Part shown: piece by piece, positions 21,542 through 32,255 of the stretch
Layout of the letters: each line of letters starts with the position of its first letter
Position numbering within the stretch: position 1 is the stretch's first letter
Assembly (NCBI GenBank): GCA_026214975.1
Contig: JAOBSW010000351.1
Coordinates: 62,001 to 126,000 of the forward strand
DNA length: 64,000 bases
Source of the DNA: Gentiana macrophylla
Taxonomy: Eukaryota; Streptophyta; Magnoliopsida; Gentianales; Gentianaceae
Reading direction: 5' to 3'
The notes under the pieces: model-generated
What the model was told of the DNA's origin: nothing
What the model saw: the letters and a program-made list of their open reading frames with translations, nothing else
The model's database searches: none
Program-made: the position numbers and the translations under genes

Positions 21542-22639
21542 GTATTAGTATTTATATTTAATTAGTCTTACTTACTATTAACAAAGTGTGAAGTGTCAGA
21601 GTGAAAGAGAGTCTCTCCTTCTCTACTTCTAGTAAACACGGGTTTGACGCAAAAATTAAGGTGATCCGGCCATATGTATATATGATTTGATGGTCCGTAA
21701 CCAATCATATTTAATAATTCTTTGTACGTCTCACATGTGTAGAAAAAATACCACTCATTCTAAAATTGGTGATTGGTGGAGAAGGTGATGTACTTCGTAT
21801 AATCAAACCCTATCCTCCCTCTTAGTCCCACGTTAAGTCGCACCTAAGCCCCAACTCGTGACTAGATGTACTCCGTATAATGATCAAAACTATACAAAAG
21901 AGAATCAAACATTTTCCTCCCTCTTAGTCTCACGCTCTGTCAGTTGCCTAAAGCCCAACATGTGACTAGATTTACATTATCATTCGATGAATGAAATTAT
22001 TTTACATTACTATTATTTTTCTTTTATATACATATATATATATATATATATATTTGAAAACCAAGACCACCTGGGTCCACCACTATCTATATACTAGATA
22101 ATATACATAAAATTCAACGAAAAATGTATAACTATACAAATGGAAGGTTTGTTTCTTAGAGATATAAATTTTATGGGTAGCTTGAAACATGTGTTGAAAC
22201 AGTCATCTTTAGCGCAAATTTTGGATACGCTCCGGTGTGATTCACCGGGAGCTTATTACACCTAAAAATACTATTCACGGAGTAGATGAGGTTTGGCTTT
22301 GAAACCACTTGATTCGGATATCGGGTGAATGAGAAATTAATATCTAAAGTTGGTTGAAAATGTGTAGAAGATGGAGTTGAACGGAGTACCTCACCCTATT
22401 CCCCTACATTGGAAACTTGAGCTTTGGAAACTTAAGTAATAAGAGTTTGTGTTGCTCTTATGGATGTGCCGCAAGGGGCAAAACACTTTTGTGGAAGATG
22501 GAGGATTTAGATAATTCCGTACGCGCGCCCGCCGCCGTCCGGCTGGCTCGGCTCAGGTATTGCTATTAATTTTCTTAAATGAATTTTTTTTACGAAATTA
22601 ACCAAAAATTAATTTTTTTAACACGTGGCATGTAATTGA
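20945..22639. other. AT-rich intergenic DNA
   Basis: No gene seen. It contains (TA)n runs at 21505-21537 and 22032-22053. A diverged duplication has CTCCCTCTTAGTC and CTAAAGCCCAAC-like words near 21810-21865 and again near 21920-21970. A GC-rich patch (CGCGCGCCCGCCGCCG) lies near 22522. Confidence 0.55.
21505..21537. repeat. (TA)n microsatellite
   Basis: An alternating TA run of about 33 bases. Confidence 0.95.
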
Positions 22640-24329
22640 GTAATGATGAGAGTCAACTTTACTATGCTCCGGTGCATGTTTTCACCCCCGTTTAAGACAT
22701 TTTTGGCTTATTCTGGGTAGTTTTAAACCATTTATAGGGCAAAATCACATTGAGTACTCACTTTGAGGTAAACCGTCAAATAGATGGAAAACATCACCAT
22801 TTTACGGTATTTTGACCCTTTTCGAGGCTTATCTTTCTTGCGGAATTACGCTCGGTATGTTGTTTGGCATATGAAATACAGGAAATAGGTGACTCGTGAA
22901 ACCGGATGATGAGGCATGAGGCTTAGAAAGAGGAAACCGAAGCTCGGGAATGGAAGAAACGGAGAAAAAGTGAAGACCTTGAAGATTTAGCAAGGATGCG
23001 TGCATAGTGGAGCTAAAGCGCGCGTTTCAGAGAAGTAAAATGCAAGATTTGGATGATTCCACTCAAAGCGCGCGCTTTGAAGTTGATGTGCACGCTATGA
23101 AGCCATCAGAAGCATCAAAACGATATAGAGTTGATTTTGTGCGCGCAATTAATGTTATGCGCGCGCTTACTCAAGGCAAAGTCAAAGACCCCAGGGGCGG
23201 CAACATCGTGGCAGCGCTATGAAGGATGATGCGCGCGCTTTAGGCCAATTTTCGCATATACTTCGGACAAATATATATACCTTTTGCATAGATTTTCACA
23301 AATATCTTCATACACACCTCCTTAGATAGAAACACCCTTTAGGTCGATTTTTCCCTTTTGATCCTTGCACTCACTTCTACACTTTATATCTTTAGATTTA
23401 GCTAAATTAAGCTTAGATATTTGCTCAATCACCTTGGATTTTGCATTTTGGACCATCTTCTTCATATTTTGACATGGGTGTTGGAGAAGCTTGATGTAAA
23501 GACAATTTTCTGCGTTTTGGTAATTAATATCATTTCTTTTCTTGTTTTATGGCTTTGATTCCCTCTTTGAGTGTTATTTCTAGCCTTATTATGTGTAGCT
23601 AAACATTTTCATAGCTAGATCATGTGAAGATTGAATAAACCCCCCTCTAATTGATGAAATTGAGAATGGGTAGTGCTTAATTGATTTCATATCGACGAAT
23701 TTGTGTCTTAAAACTTGTTCTTAATGCTCGAAGTAGCTTGATCACCCAGTTCATGATCACACACACCACTTTTATAAATGTATGTTGCGAAGGGGTGTGG
23801 GATAGGGGGTTTTAAGATCGTTTCTTATAATTGACTGAGTTCTTTAGATTCAATTAGGAGACAAGGTTTATCGGTTGATTAATCGAGCAACTCTAGAGCG
23901 TTAATCTTTTTTCGTTCAGTTAAATTCTAAAAGGTGAACCGTTGAACCTGGCAAAGGGTATTAGATTGTTGCATAACGTCTAATACTATCTTAGGAGTTT
24001 GCACCCACGAATGAAGTCGATGTAATCGTAATGTTGGTTGGTTGGTTAAACTCATTCATGAATAATCGATTAGAGGGGTGAAAGTATTCAATTAGATCAT
24101 TGTTTGGATATGTTTCTCTCTCTTTCTCTCTCTTATAATCTCTAGTTTAAACGTCATTATAGTATAACTAAACAGTGAACAACTTTGATTGACCTAAACT
24201 AAGTACAAAAACAACTATGGTACTTGATTGATTCTCTGTGGGATACGGCCTTGCTCACCTCTATAGTACATCCGACCTGGTACGCTGCCGGTTAACGTTG
24301 GATCGTCACTATTTTGGTCATCAAGTTTT
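22640..24329 (+). repeat. Athila-type LTR (left boundary approximate)
   Basis: The sequence leading into the tRNA-Asp type primer site is typical of Athila LTR ends (CTGTGGGATACGGCCTTGCTCACC...). The long body, with GCGCGC-rich stretches near 23000-23240 and a CTTTCTCTCTCTTATAAT region near 24120, fits Athila LTRs of 1.3-1.8 kb. The left end was not resolved. A 71-codon ORF at 23007-23222 inside it is not treated as a gene. Confidence 0.6.
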
Positions 24330-24330
24330 C

Positions 24331-24348
24331 TGGCGCCGTTGCCGGGGA
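24331..24348 (+). other. Primer binding site (tRNA-Asp), Athila
   Basis: TGGCGCCGTTGCCGGGGA is the complement of the plant tRNA-Asp 3' end and a hallmark of Athila-type Ty3/gypsy elements. Confidence 0.9.
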
Positions 24349-24426
24349 ATGAATTCGATATCTCATAAGTCATCGGAAGACTTAGGCTTAGGTTGTTTTT
24401 ATTTTATTGTTTTCTTGTTGTTTGTT

Positions 24427-25740
24427 TCTTGTAGTGCATAACCCGAAGCTCCAAGGAACCATTGTATCCATATATTTCTGAGATTAAAACCTTTGCTATA
24501 AACGAAACAATTGCGAAACAAGGGTATTTTAGTTGAAGATTTGGATCCTTTATTGGAAAGTGCAATTTCAAGTTCTGAGGAATCGAGTATGGCTATGGGT
24601 AATGAAGACCATGATTATGATAGAGGTGTGAATCAAATTGGGAACGTTAATCCTTTTGGAGAAGGGAGTACAAATCAAGACCAAGGACAAGAACAACAAC
24701 CCATTCCTCCAAGGATGGAACCTTTGCCTAGAGAAGGGAATCTTGTTTGAAATGCTCAAATGAACAACAACTTCCAAGCTAACATCCCTCTCCAAGATCC
24801 ACGAATTCCTAATCCTTTTGGTGTTCCACAACAACCACAAACTCCACAAATGGACCCTCAATTGTTCCAACAATATCAACAAATGGTGATGCAAATGGTC
24901 TAATTCAATCCTATGATGAATCCCATGATGAACCCTATGATGAACCAATATCCTCAAATGCCTAACCCTTATGCTCCACTATATATCCGTCAAGCTAATG
25001 TTCAACCAGTCCCTATGGTGAACCCACAATAATTTATGCCACAAGCCCAAGTTAATCAAGCGGGAAACCGACCGGTGAGGCTTTGTAGAGATTATGTGAC
25101 ACCGATAGCCACTAATAGTCATAGTCTTACTTGGGTACCTCCCGTTGTGGGTAACAATTTAGAGATAAGGCAACATGTTTGGCATCTACTTGGAGATAAC
25201 GCTCAGCTTTCGGGAAGAGCCACGGAAGATCCTAACACTTTCATTGATAATTTCTTAGAGGTGTGTAAAATGGTGAAATTCAACGGGGTTAGTGAGGAAG
25301 CGGTTTAGTTACTTTTGTTCCCTTTTGCTCTAAAGGAAAAAAGCGAGGGCATGGTACACATCTTTGGCTCATGACTCCCTCCATACTTGGGAACAAGTAG
25401 CAAATGCATTTTTGCTTAAGTATTTCCCACCATCAAAAGCTCTTGATCTAAAATCCAACATCTTCAACTTTGAGCAACTAGATGGTGAAGACTTGTTTGA
25501 AGCATGGGATCGATTCAAGGCAACGTTATGAAAATGTCTCAACATGGATTTGAAGCATGGGATCAAGTGCATCTCTTCTATAAGAATTTGGACTGTAATT
25601 CAATGCAAAACTTGAATTAGGCATGCGGAGGATCTATTATGGATGTGGCATTGGCCATCATTGAAAGGATTTGTGAGAACAATAGACAATGGAGTTCAGG
25701 AAGAAAACAAGTGAAGAACAAGAAACCACTATGCCGTCTC
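24427..25740 (+). pseudogene. Athila gag, decayed and truncated
   Basis: A Gag remnant: a Pro/Gln/Met/Asn-rich linker (PMMNPMMNPMMNQYPQMPNP, about 24910-24965), then the capsid-like core with LSGRATEDPNTFIDNFLEVC, KFNGVSEEAV and FPFALKEK, then out-of-frame traces of the rest (FEAWDQVHLFYKNLD). Stops at about 24748, 24903, 25030 and 25306 and frameshifts kill it. Protease and pol do not follow; at about 25740 the Athila sequence ends against unrelated DNA. Gag would form the particle. Confidence 0.8.
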
Positions 25741-25983
25741 GGCCCAAACTGCATTTACCTGACCTCCAATATGACCTAGCCGACCTGCGGTGGTCTATAC
25801 GGAAGGACATGTTAGACCTCCCACCTGGGCTTAGGTCAGTACTCAAGTTCGGCATAAGGCACCTAGCCCTTAATGCTATTATTTATCTGTCTTCGTTTAT
25901 TACATAGCCACTCTATGAATGATATGTGGCAAGGGCTAGTTTGCCCCTCATCAAATATTAATACTATTTGGAAGTAATCCCTT
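25741..25983. other. Unassigned junction sequence
   Basis: It lies between the Athila gag and a LINE fragment. It is moderately GC-rich with no motif I recognise. Confidence 0.35.
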
Positions 25984-26742
25984 GTACATGGCCTTGGCAT
26001 GAACTCTAACTCGCTGGACCGTATAATAGTTGGCCCTACGTCTAATTTGATTGATAAGACGAAGAAGAAGTTGGCCAGCTGGAAGTCAAAGATCCTCTCT
26101 AAAGCGGGTAAAAGCATCCTGATAAAAAGTTCGCTTGCTACCCAACCGTATTATCTAATGAATACGGTTAGGCTACCTCTGGGAATTATCTCACAGCTTG
26201 AAAGAATTTGTAGAGATTTCTTTTGGGGAGATAATGATGAGGGCCGCAAACTACACACGGTTGCGTGGCATAATATTTGTAGACCCAAAAACGAGGGAGG
26301 ACTCGGCTTCAGGTTCCTAAATCAGATGAACCTAGCAATGCTTGGTAAGTTGGTGTGGTGCCTTATCACTAAGAAAAATACGTTGTGGGTTAATGTTCTT
26401 GCCCACAAGTACAAGGTCCTGTCGAGTACGCCAAAGGATGGCTGCTCCCCCGTATGGAGAAGCATCTGCAAGGCCTACGGAGCCCTTTGGCAGGGGTTCA
26501 GGTTGGATAATGATACGGCAGCTTGGGAGCATGATCCGAAAGGGTCATATACAGTGGCATCCGGGTATTTTCACCAGTTTTCCGATAACGGAAGGAGATT
26601 CTGCTTCAGGAGTGTGGGATTTGATCTGGAATATGAAAGGGCCTTTGAGGAGTAATTTCCTTTTATGGACTATGATGCACGGGGGGCTTATGGTTGCTGA
26701 AAAGCTATTATTTTCTAAAAAATTCACTCCAGCTGAATGCTA
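25984..26742 (+). pseudogene. LINE reverse transcriptase C-terminal part
   Basis: This is the region after the RT palm of an L1-type LINE: KKKLASWKSKILSKAGKSILIKSS, NTVRLPLGIISQLERICRDFFWG, HTVAWHNICRPKNEGGLGFR and AMLGKLVWCLITK. A frameshift at about 26580 leads into a zf-RVT-like part (VWDLIWNMKGPLRSNFLLWTMMHGGLMVAEKLLF). The palm, endonuclease and 3' tail are missing, and no poly(A) or target copy is seen. It was therefore moved as a fragment rather than by its own insertion. Confidence 0.85.
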
Positions 26743-26750
26743 AAAGAAAA

Positions 26751-26945
26751 AATGAGAGAAGAAGCTAAACAAGCGCGTTGGCAATACTTCTTAGCGGAGT
26801 TCAATATGGTCATGGCATACAAGCCTGGGAAGGACCAAGCAAGTTTCTGATGCGCTAAGCCAAAAAGCAGAATTTTCCACGGTCAAGTTAGTTGGAAGTG
26901 CGGCCATAAGTAAACTCCGGAGGGAACCAAAGATTCATGGATGGG
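26751..26945 (+). pseudogene. Ty3/gypsy RNase H end and linker fragment
   Basis: It reads QARWQYFLAEFNMVMAYKPGKDQ, then after a one-base frameshift VSDALSQKAEFSTVKL. This is the end of gypsy RNase H (xARWxxFLxxFxxxxxYKPGKxNxxADALSRK) and the linker to integrase. It abuts the LINE fragment on the left and organelle-like DNA on the right. Confidence 0.85.
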
Positions 26946-27782
26946 GTAACATGGTAGATAGAAAAGCGAGAAAGAGGGTCCCGTTAGATCAGTGTTTAGT
27001 AATTGGAGCTAGTTGGCACATTTTCTCCCGCACACGCATTTCGATACTTTAACGCTGGGGGTTACCCTCTGGAACTTCTTTCTCGTGGATCTATGCTTTC
27101 GAAAGTGTCATCCAAGGGCGAACACATAAAATAAGAATCAAAGGGGAACGCTTTAGTATTCGATAACAGGGCTTTCATATTCAACCCTAAATAAAAAATT
27201 GTTAGTTGCAACAATCTATTCGAAGTTTAGGGTAGTAAGGGTAAGGTACAGAACCAGACCCAGAATCGGATACTTTTCTTGGAGATTTTTCCTAATGGTA
27301 GTAAACCGCAGTACCTTCTTGTACTAACCGTACTTTGAGCATTACTAACCCAAAGCAAGGACAATCCCTTAGGGCATTAGCCAGAACCAGATAACTTAGG
27401 CTTGATGGTAATTCACCCGTACCAACCTAGTCAGTCACAAGCCACCTTTCTTTCGTGAATCGAATCGAATACTTATTTATTTGTTTTGTTCTTAGACATT
27501 GACCTTCGATAAGGCATCTAACATCTAATGCGCGAGGATTTAATGCTCGTCATAGGAAGAAGCGGAAGATAAGAGTAGAAAGAGCCACCACCAATGTTTT
27601 CCAGGTATGTCACAAGCCCTTTTAGCGCAATAAAGAAAAGCGGATCTGATCCGCTACAAGCGGACGTGTTCCAAACCGTCCTCGCACAAATCGAGCAGCC
27701 CCCAAACTCCTCTGACCGTGTCAGGGAGGAAACTGTAAGAATCCTCAAAGGGGATAAAGCAACAAATATCCAAACAATCTAA
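26946..27782. other. Organelle-like insert, possible NUMT
   Basis: This island has more balanced base composition than the AT-rich flanks and a texture I associate with plant mitochondrial spacer DNA. A 62-codon ORF at 27594-27782 (DVFQTVLAQIEQPP, VREETVRILKG) is not one I recognise. No mitochondrial gene is visible, so the call rests on composition only. Confidence 0.3.
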
Positions 27783-28959
27783 TTATTTCCAGAATTCAGT
27801 AACTTATTATATTCAGATTTCAGATTTCAGATTTAATAAACGTCCCCTAAATAAGATGAATATTTTTTAAGTACGTAAAATAGGTGCACGGCTACTATAG
27901 GGTTACAAAAGAAACTATAAAAACATACTTGTCCTTCAAAATATAATAATTTACAAAAAAAATGGTAGGTTATCAACATAAACAGTTAAAGTAAATAAGA
28001 TATATTACTCATCGAACTATAATTTTTTTTTGTTTTGAAAATGAATTATAATTTTTTTAAAAGTCATTTTTACTTACTAATCAGATACAAATTATCTTCT
28101 CTTTTAACATTCTTTAAAATAAAAACTTGAAATTTGAATAGAAAAATGAATAACGTGCAACATCCCGAATTTTCAAAAAATGACGAAAGGGTCTTTTCAC
28201 ACCAAAAAAAAATTCACAATATTATGTTTTCTTTTAAAGGATTTTCGAAAAAAAAAAAAAAAAAAAAAAGGAAGTTAAGGGGAGTTATTATTGGGAAATA
28301 AAACTCCCCATTAACAAGGGGTTGTCACAAATTTGAAGCATCAGAAGTTCGTACATTGAACTTCAAAGAAAAGAAAAGTCTGACAAATGAATATTCTAAG
28401 TATATCACCAAGTGTTTATCGGATTTCAAATTCAAGTAGGATTTCAGAATCAACGTGAAGAGGACTTCGTTTTGATACCAAGAATTTGGAGTTCTGAAAA
28501 GGTATGATTTTGCCCTAATATTGGAATCTTGAAGCTCTGATCATGTTCTAAGATTTATGGTAGATCAATTCATAGTTATGTTTGTTTAGAAACCTTTGTT
28601 CATAGTTAATTCAAGAGAGAATTGTGCTTTCTTAGGTTTTGGAGAAGGTTTCAAGGTTTTGCTTCAGAAATTGGATTGTTTTTGCTTGGAAATCATTAAG
28701 AGGGTTTTCATGTTGAACATATCATGTTTTATGATGTTTAGGTTAAGTAATTTAGTTCTAATTTGTTATAGATGACTTGTTTGTGATTGTTAATTGATAT
28801 ATAGATTGATATAGCATGTTTGGTTGATAGTTTCTTAATGTTTTTGGTGTGTAAGAACCTTGGTTTGGGTATTGGAAAGGCATGGAAATCGAACAGGGGT
28901 GAAAAATCGCTCAAGAAGGCATCCTGACCTTATAGGCGTGAGCTTATGAGAATAGAGAT
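27783..28959. other. AT-rich DNA, no gene seen
   Basis: It contains a 22-base A run at 28248-28269. Words such as ATGTTTAGGTT recur with the 30260 region (28736 and 30261), suggesting related LTR-like sequence on both sides of the copia-type primer site. Confidence 0.45.
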
Positions 28960-29196
28960 AATGCAGCGTAGTCTTACTTTAATATTTAAGTTAATCATAT
29001 TTAAACTTATCTTTTGGTTGTGTAATATTTATCTATTAAGAAGGGTAGTTTTGTCTTTTGTTGGTTTTGGAGGCTTAGGGTATATAAGCTGATAAGTGAA
29101 CTTTTGTAATCAGCTTTTGGCATTCTATTCCGATTGTAATCGACTTGAGAGAGATTCAGCCTCTGTTTTTACTATATTTTCATAGCCTTTACATCA
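28960..29196 (+). repeat. Copia-type LTR, 3' part
   Basis: It ends TTACATCA two bases before a Met-tRNA primer site and has a TATATAAG promoter-like box at 29081-29088 with downstream U5-like sequence. The left end is not defined. Confidence 0.5.
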
Positions 29197-29198
29197 TC

Positions 29199-29210
29199 TG
29201 GTATCAGAGA
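29199..29210 (+). other. Primer binding site (tRNA-iMet)
   Basis: TGGTATCAGAGA has the first 11 bases exactly complementary to the plant initiator-Met tRNA 3' end. Confidence 0.8.
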
Positions 29211-29242
29211 TCGGAGCTTAGGGTTTCTCCCTTTGATGATCC

Positions 29243-29527
29243 ATGGCCGGCGTTGATGAAGGAAGCCGGATCCGCGACGTTGTTCGGGATTCGAAGATCC
29301 GATGGGATATTTTGTTGAAATATGATTTGAAGTTTGATTCTTTCGTACCAGAACCGAATCGATATTCAGATGGACTGAGACACAAATTTTACAACAATAC
29401 CCAGCTAGTTGATGGAGATTTCCCTCACATCACTATAGCTAAGGTTGGTGGGTGTTATCATCAGAAAGTCACAACTACAGAGTCAGATGCTTATGTTTAT
29501 ATAACGAGACCACCTGTAGCATCTTGA
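29243..29527 (+). CDS. Unrecognised 94-residue ORF after the primer site
   Basis: This is the first ORF downstream of the primer site, in the place of a gag. Its ATG at 29243 lies in a CCATGGCC context good for plant translation. The protein begins MAGVDEGSRIRDVVRDSKIR and is fairly charged. It shows no zinc knuckle, membrane segment or recognisable capsid motif. It may be the start of a copia gag truncated soon after, or a leftover ORF of a non-autonomous element. No pol follows. Confidence 0.35.
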   Translation: MAGVDEGSRIRDVVRDSKIRWDILLKYDLKFDSFVPEPNRYSDGLRHKFYNNTQLVDGDFPHITIAKVGGCYHQKVTTTESDAYVYITRPPVAS

Positions 29528-29529
29528 CT

Positions 29530-30760
29530 TTTAAGAAAGGGTAAAATAGTAATTTGGTATTTTCACTACGACCTAATTATTATTTATCTCATTTATTTAA
29601 TTAAAAGGCTTGGAAATTAGTTATAAGGGATAAAGGGATTTAGCTATTTATTTAATGGATTAATTAATAACTATTTAAGGAAAATAATCCCAAAATTCCC
29701 TTATAATTGTATCACACCAATTGTGAAAGAAAAAAAAAAGAGAAGAAGTGACGGCAGCCAGAGGAAACAACACAGAGTTTTCAGAAAAAAGGGAGAACAT
29801 AAACTCCAATCGCAGGGTCAATCCGTTCATCATTTCAAGATGCCAAAGTAGAGAAAAGTGATCACCGCGACGCGACGTAATTTTGGAAAACAACATCTCT
29901 TAATTTCTTAAGTTTTCAGTTTAGCCCTAGTTTTTTTGTATTCGTCGAGTTCGATTCTTCAAAAATTCGTATCTTTCAATCCGTAGCTCTGTTTTGCAGC
30001 CATAAGTATTCAAAACGATCATCTTGGAGCATAGATTGTTCTAAAAATAGTTTCACATCAATTAATTCCGTTAATCCTCAGTTTTACGCAAATTTTCATT
30101 TCGGGTTTAACAAGAAAGATAGGGTTTTTAGTGTTACTTGTTGATCAATTAGGTTTCGGGTTGAAAGCTTAGAAGATCAGCAGTATCTAGAAGGTTTTGG
30201 ATCGTTTTTGCTGTCAATTAAGGTAAGAGCCTCTTCCTAACGAATAATCATGGTTTTACAATGTTTAGGTTGAGTGTTGGTGTTGGTTTGTAGCAAGGAT
30301 TCGTGTTAAATGTTGTTTTAAGCTATGGTATGAGTCTTAAATGTTGTTTCTTGATCTAATAACGTTAAATATGACAAGCCTTGATTGAGTTTCTGATGCA
30401 TTTAGTTCCGGCACCGAATGTACTCTTCCAAAGAGTTGAAGTTCGGGACCGTCAGAAGGGCATGATAGGCTTGTGCTTTGGTGAATTAGAATTCATGAAT
30501 GTCTGTGTATGTGCTAGGGCTTGTCCGTGTCTAGTGGTATAAGTAAGAGAGTAGGAGATGTGAGGGAGCTTACTTGAAATACTTAGGTGGCTAGTTAACA
30601 ATTAATAACAAACTTATTTGTGTAGTTAAAAGATTAAACATCATGCCATTCTTGGTAAGGCACAAGTTTATATCACGATGTGTGGGCGTTCGGGTAAAGT
30701 GTATAATTCCGTAAGTCTACCAGAATAGACACCAGGTGCGGAAGGACTTCGCGAATGAAC
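29530..30760. other. Non-coding, LTR-like DNA
   Basis: No coding region. It ends at the LTR boundary at 30761. A GGTAAGAGCCTCTTCCTAACG stretch near 30220 and U5-like text suggest an old LTR, but I cannot set its ends. Confidence 0.35.
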
Positions 30761-32242
30761 TGTTGGATGTAATATCGCCGGACGGATCTAGATCCGCCCG
30801 ATTACGTAGCGGAATAACAAGGATCACGATCAATATAAATTAAAGCATATAAAATAAATAGATCCAAAATACAAGAAGGTTAGATCTACTTACCAATCAA
30901 AAGATTAGATCCAAAGATTGAGAAGCTGAGATCCAAATAGTTGAGATGCCACAGTTTTCCGATGTGTATCTCCAAGCATCAACCGGTGGATGTTGATCCT
31001 TGATGCTTGACCTCCTCGATATGCTACCCGGAAAATCCTGAAGATTTTCCCAACTCTAAACCCTAGCTATTGGCCGAAAATTCTAAGCCAATATTATGTG
31101 TATGATGCGTGTATTGTGTTGTTGAAAAGGCTTAGGAGAACTCTCTTTATATATGAGAGAAATCCTTGTCCTCCAAGGATTTAATAATTAATACAAAATA
31201 AATTATAATAATCCTTTTTCAAAAAAGATACTCCTAGAATAATCTAGAATAAATCTAGAATATTTAACGATCAATCTAATATATTTTCCTTAATTAATTA
31301 TTTAACAAATAAACAATTAATCACATGTCTTATAATTATTAAGAAAACTAATTCCTTATAATTACCAAGACACAAAACACGCCAACCCAAGTCAAATAAG
31401 GCTAGCACACGACTTTTACACTATTGGGCCGAGTCCACGAAAAATGTCTTTTCCATGTATTTTATTATTTAGTCTAATAAATAATAAATCGCACATCAAT
31501 TAAATAGTCCAACTACTTAATTATTATTGAGGCCCAACGTCAAGAAACATATGCATGTTAGGAGCCACATCGGGGACCATAGACCTAAAACCAGTAGCTA
31601 CAATAAATTAAATAAAATTATTCATCGAACAGAACAATTCTTATTCAATCTATTAAGTCCGGGATTACGCCACCATAAACCCGAAACTGAACTCTATCGA
31701 TTATAGATATATACTTACACACTAATCATTGAGTAAAAGTGTTCATTGATATAATCATTACACACGGATAAATCCTCCATAGATTGTTCGTTTTGATTCG
31801 GGATATTTCCGTAAACCCTTCTCAAAACATCTTATCCTTATTTACCATTAACCCCCTAATGATCAATTAGTTCATAACTAATATAATATGAACTGGGCCC
31901 ATCGATCAGTTTCTAGGATCAACAAATAAGGGAACTGTCTGTCTACTTCCCGCAGGAAGGAATGAATTCTATATTTGTGAAGTCACAGACTACTCACTCA
32001 TTCCAGAATAGAGCCAACGAGAAGTGTTCTGATTAAATTCACCACGGACTAAATAGTTTTAAGCATATCATCACTAACTCAATCCTCGTGTGTATGCCAT
32101 ACACTGAGTTATATGATTACATACTGAATACTTAGGGTTTTCAGCAGTGTATTAATATAAGCATAAATGCAAATATTAAGATGAATTATAAATCCTGTCA
32201 AAAACAATTACAGAAATTGTCTTTCGGGCACTACACCTAACA
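30761..32242 (-). repeat. 3' LTR of the LARD-like element
   Basis: On the minus strand it runs from TGTTAGGTGTAG to ATCCAACA, giving inverted TGTT...AACA ends and 1482 bases. The sequence is homologous to 53679-55344 (shared blocks near CTTATCCTTATTTACCATTAAC, CCGCAGGAAGGAATG, TGCCATACACTGAGTTA). Confidence 0.8.
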
Positions 32243-32255
32243 ATCACCCACTTGC
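32243..32255 (-). other. Polypurine tract of the LARD-like element
   Basis: The minus strand reads GCAAGTGGGTGAT directly before the LTR start, the usual form in Tork-type copia elements (GCAAGTGGGAGAT). Confidence 0.75.

Noticed and set aside
23007..23222. 71-codon ORF with GCGCGC-rich codons
   Set aside because: It lies inside the Athila LTR and has no motif; composition explains it.
29199..29210. A tRNA gene at the primer binding sites
   Set aside because: Only the 11-18 bases complementary to a tRNA 3' end are present; no cloverleaf sequence adjoins any of them.
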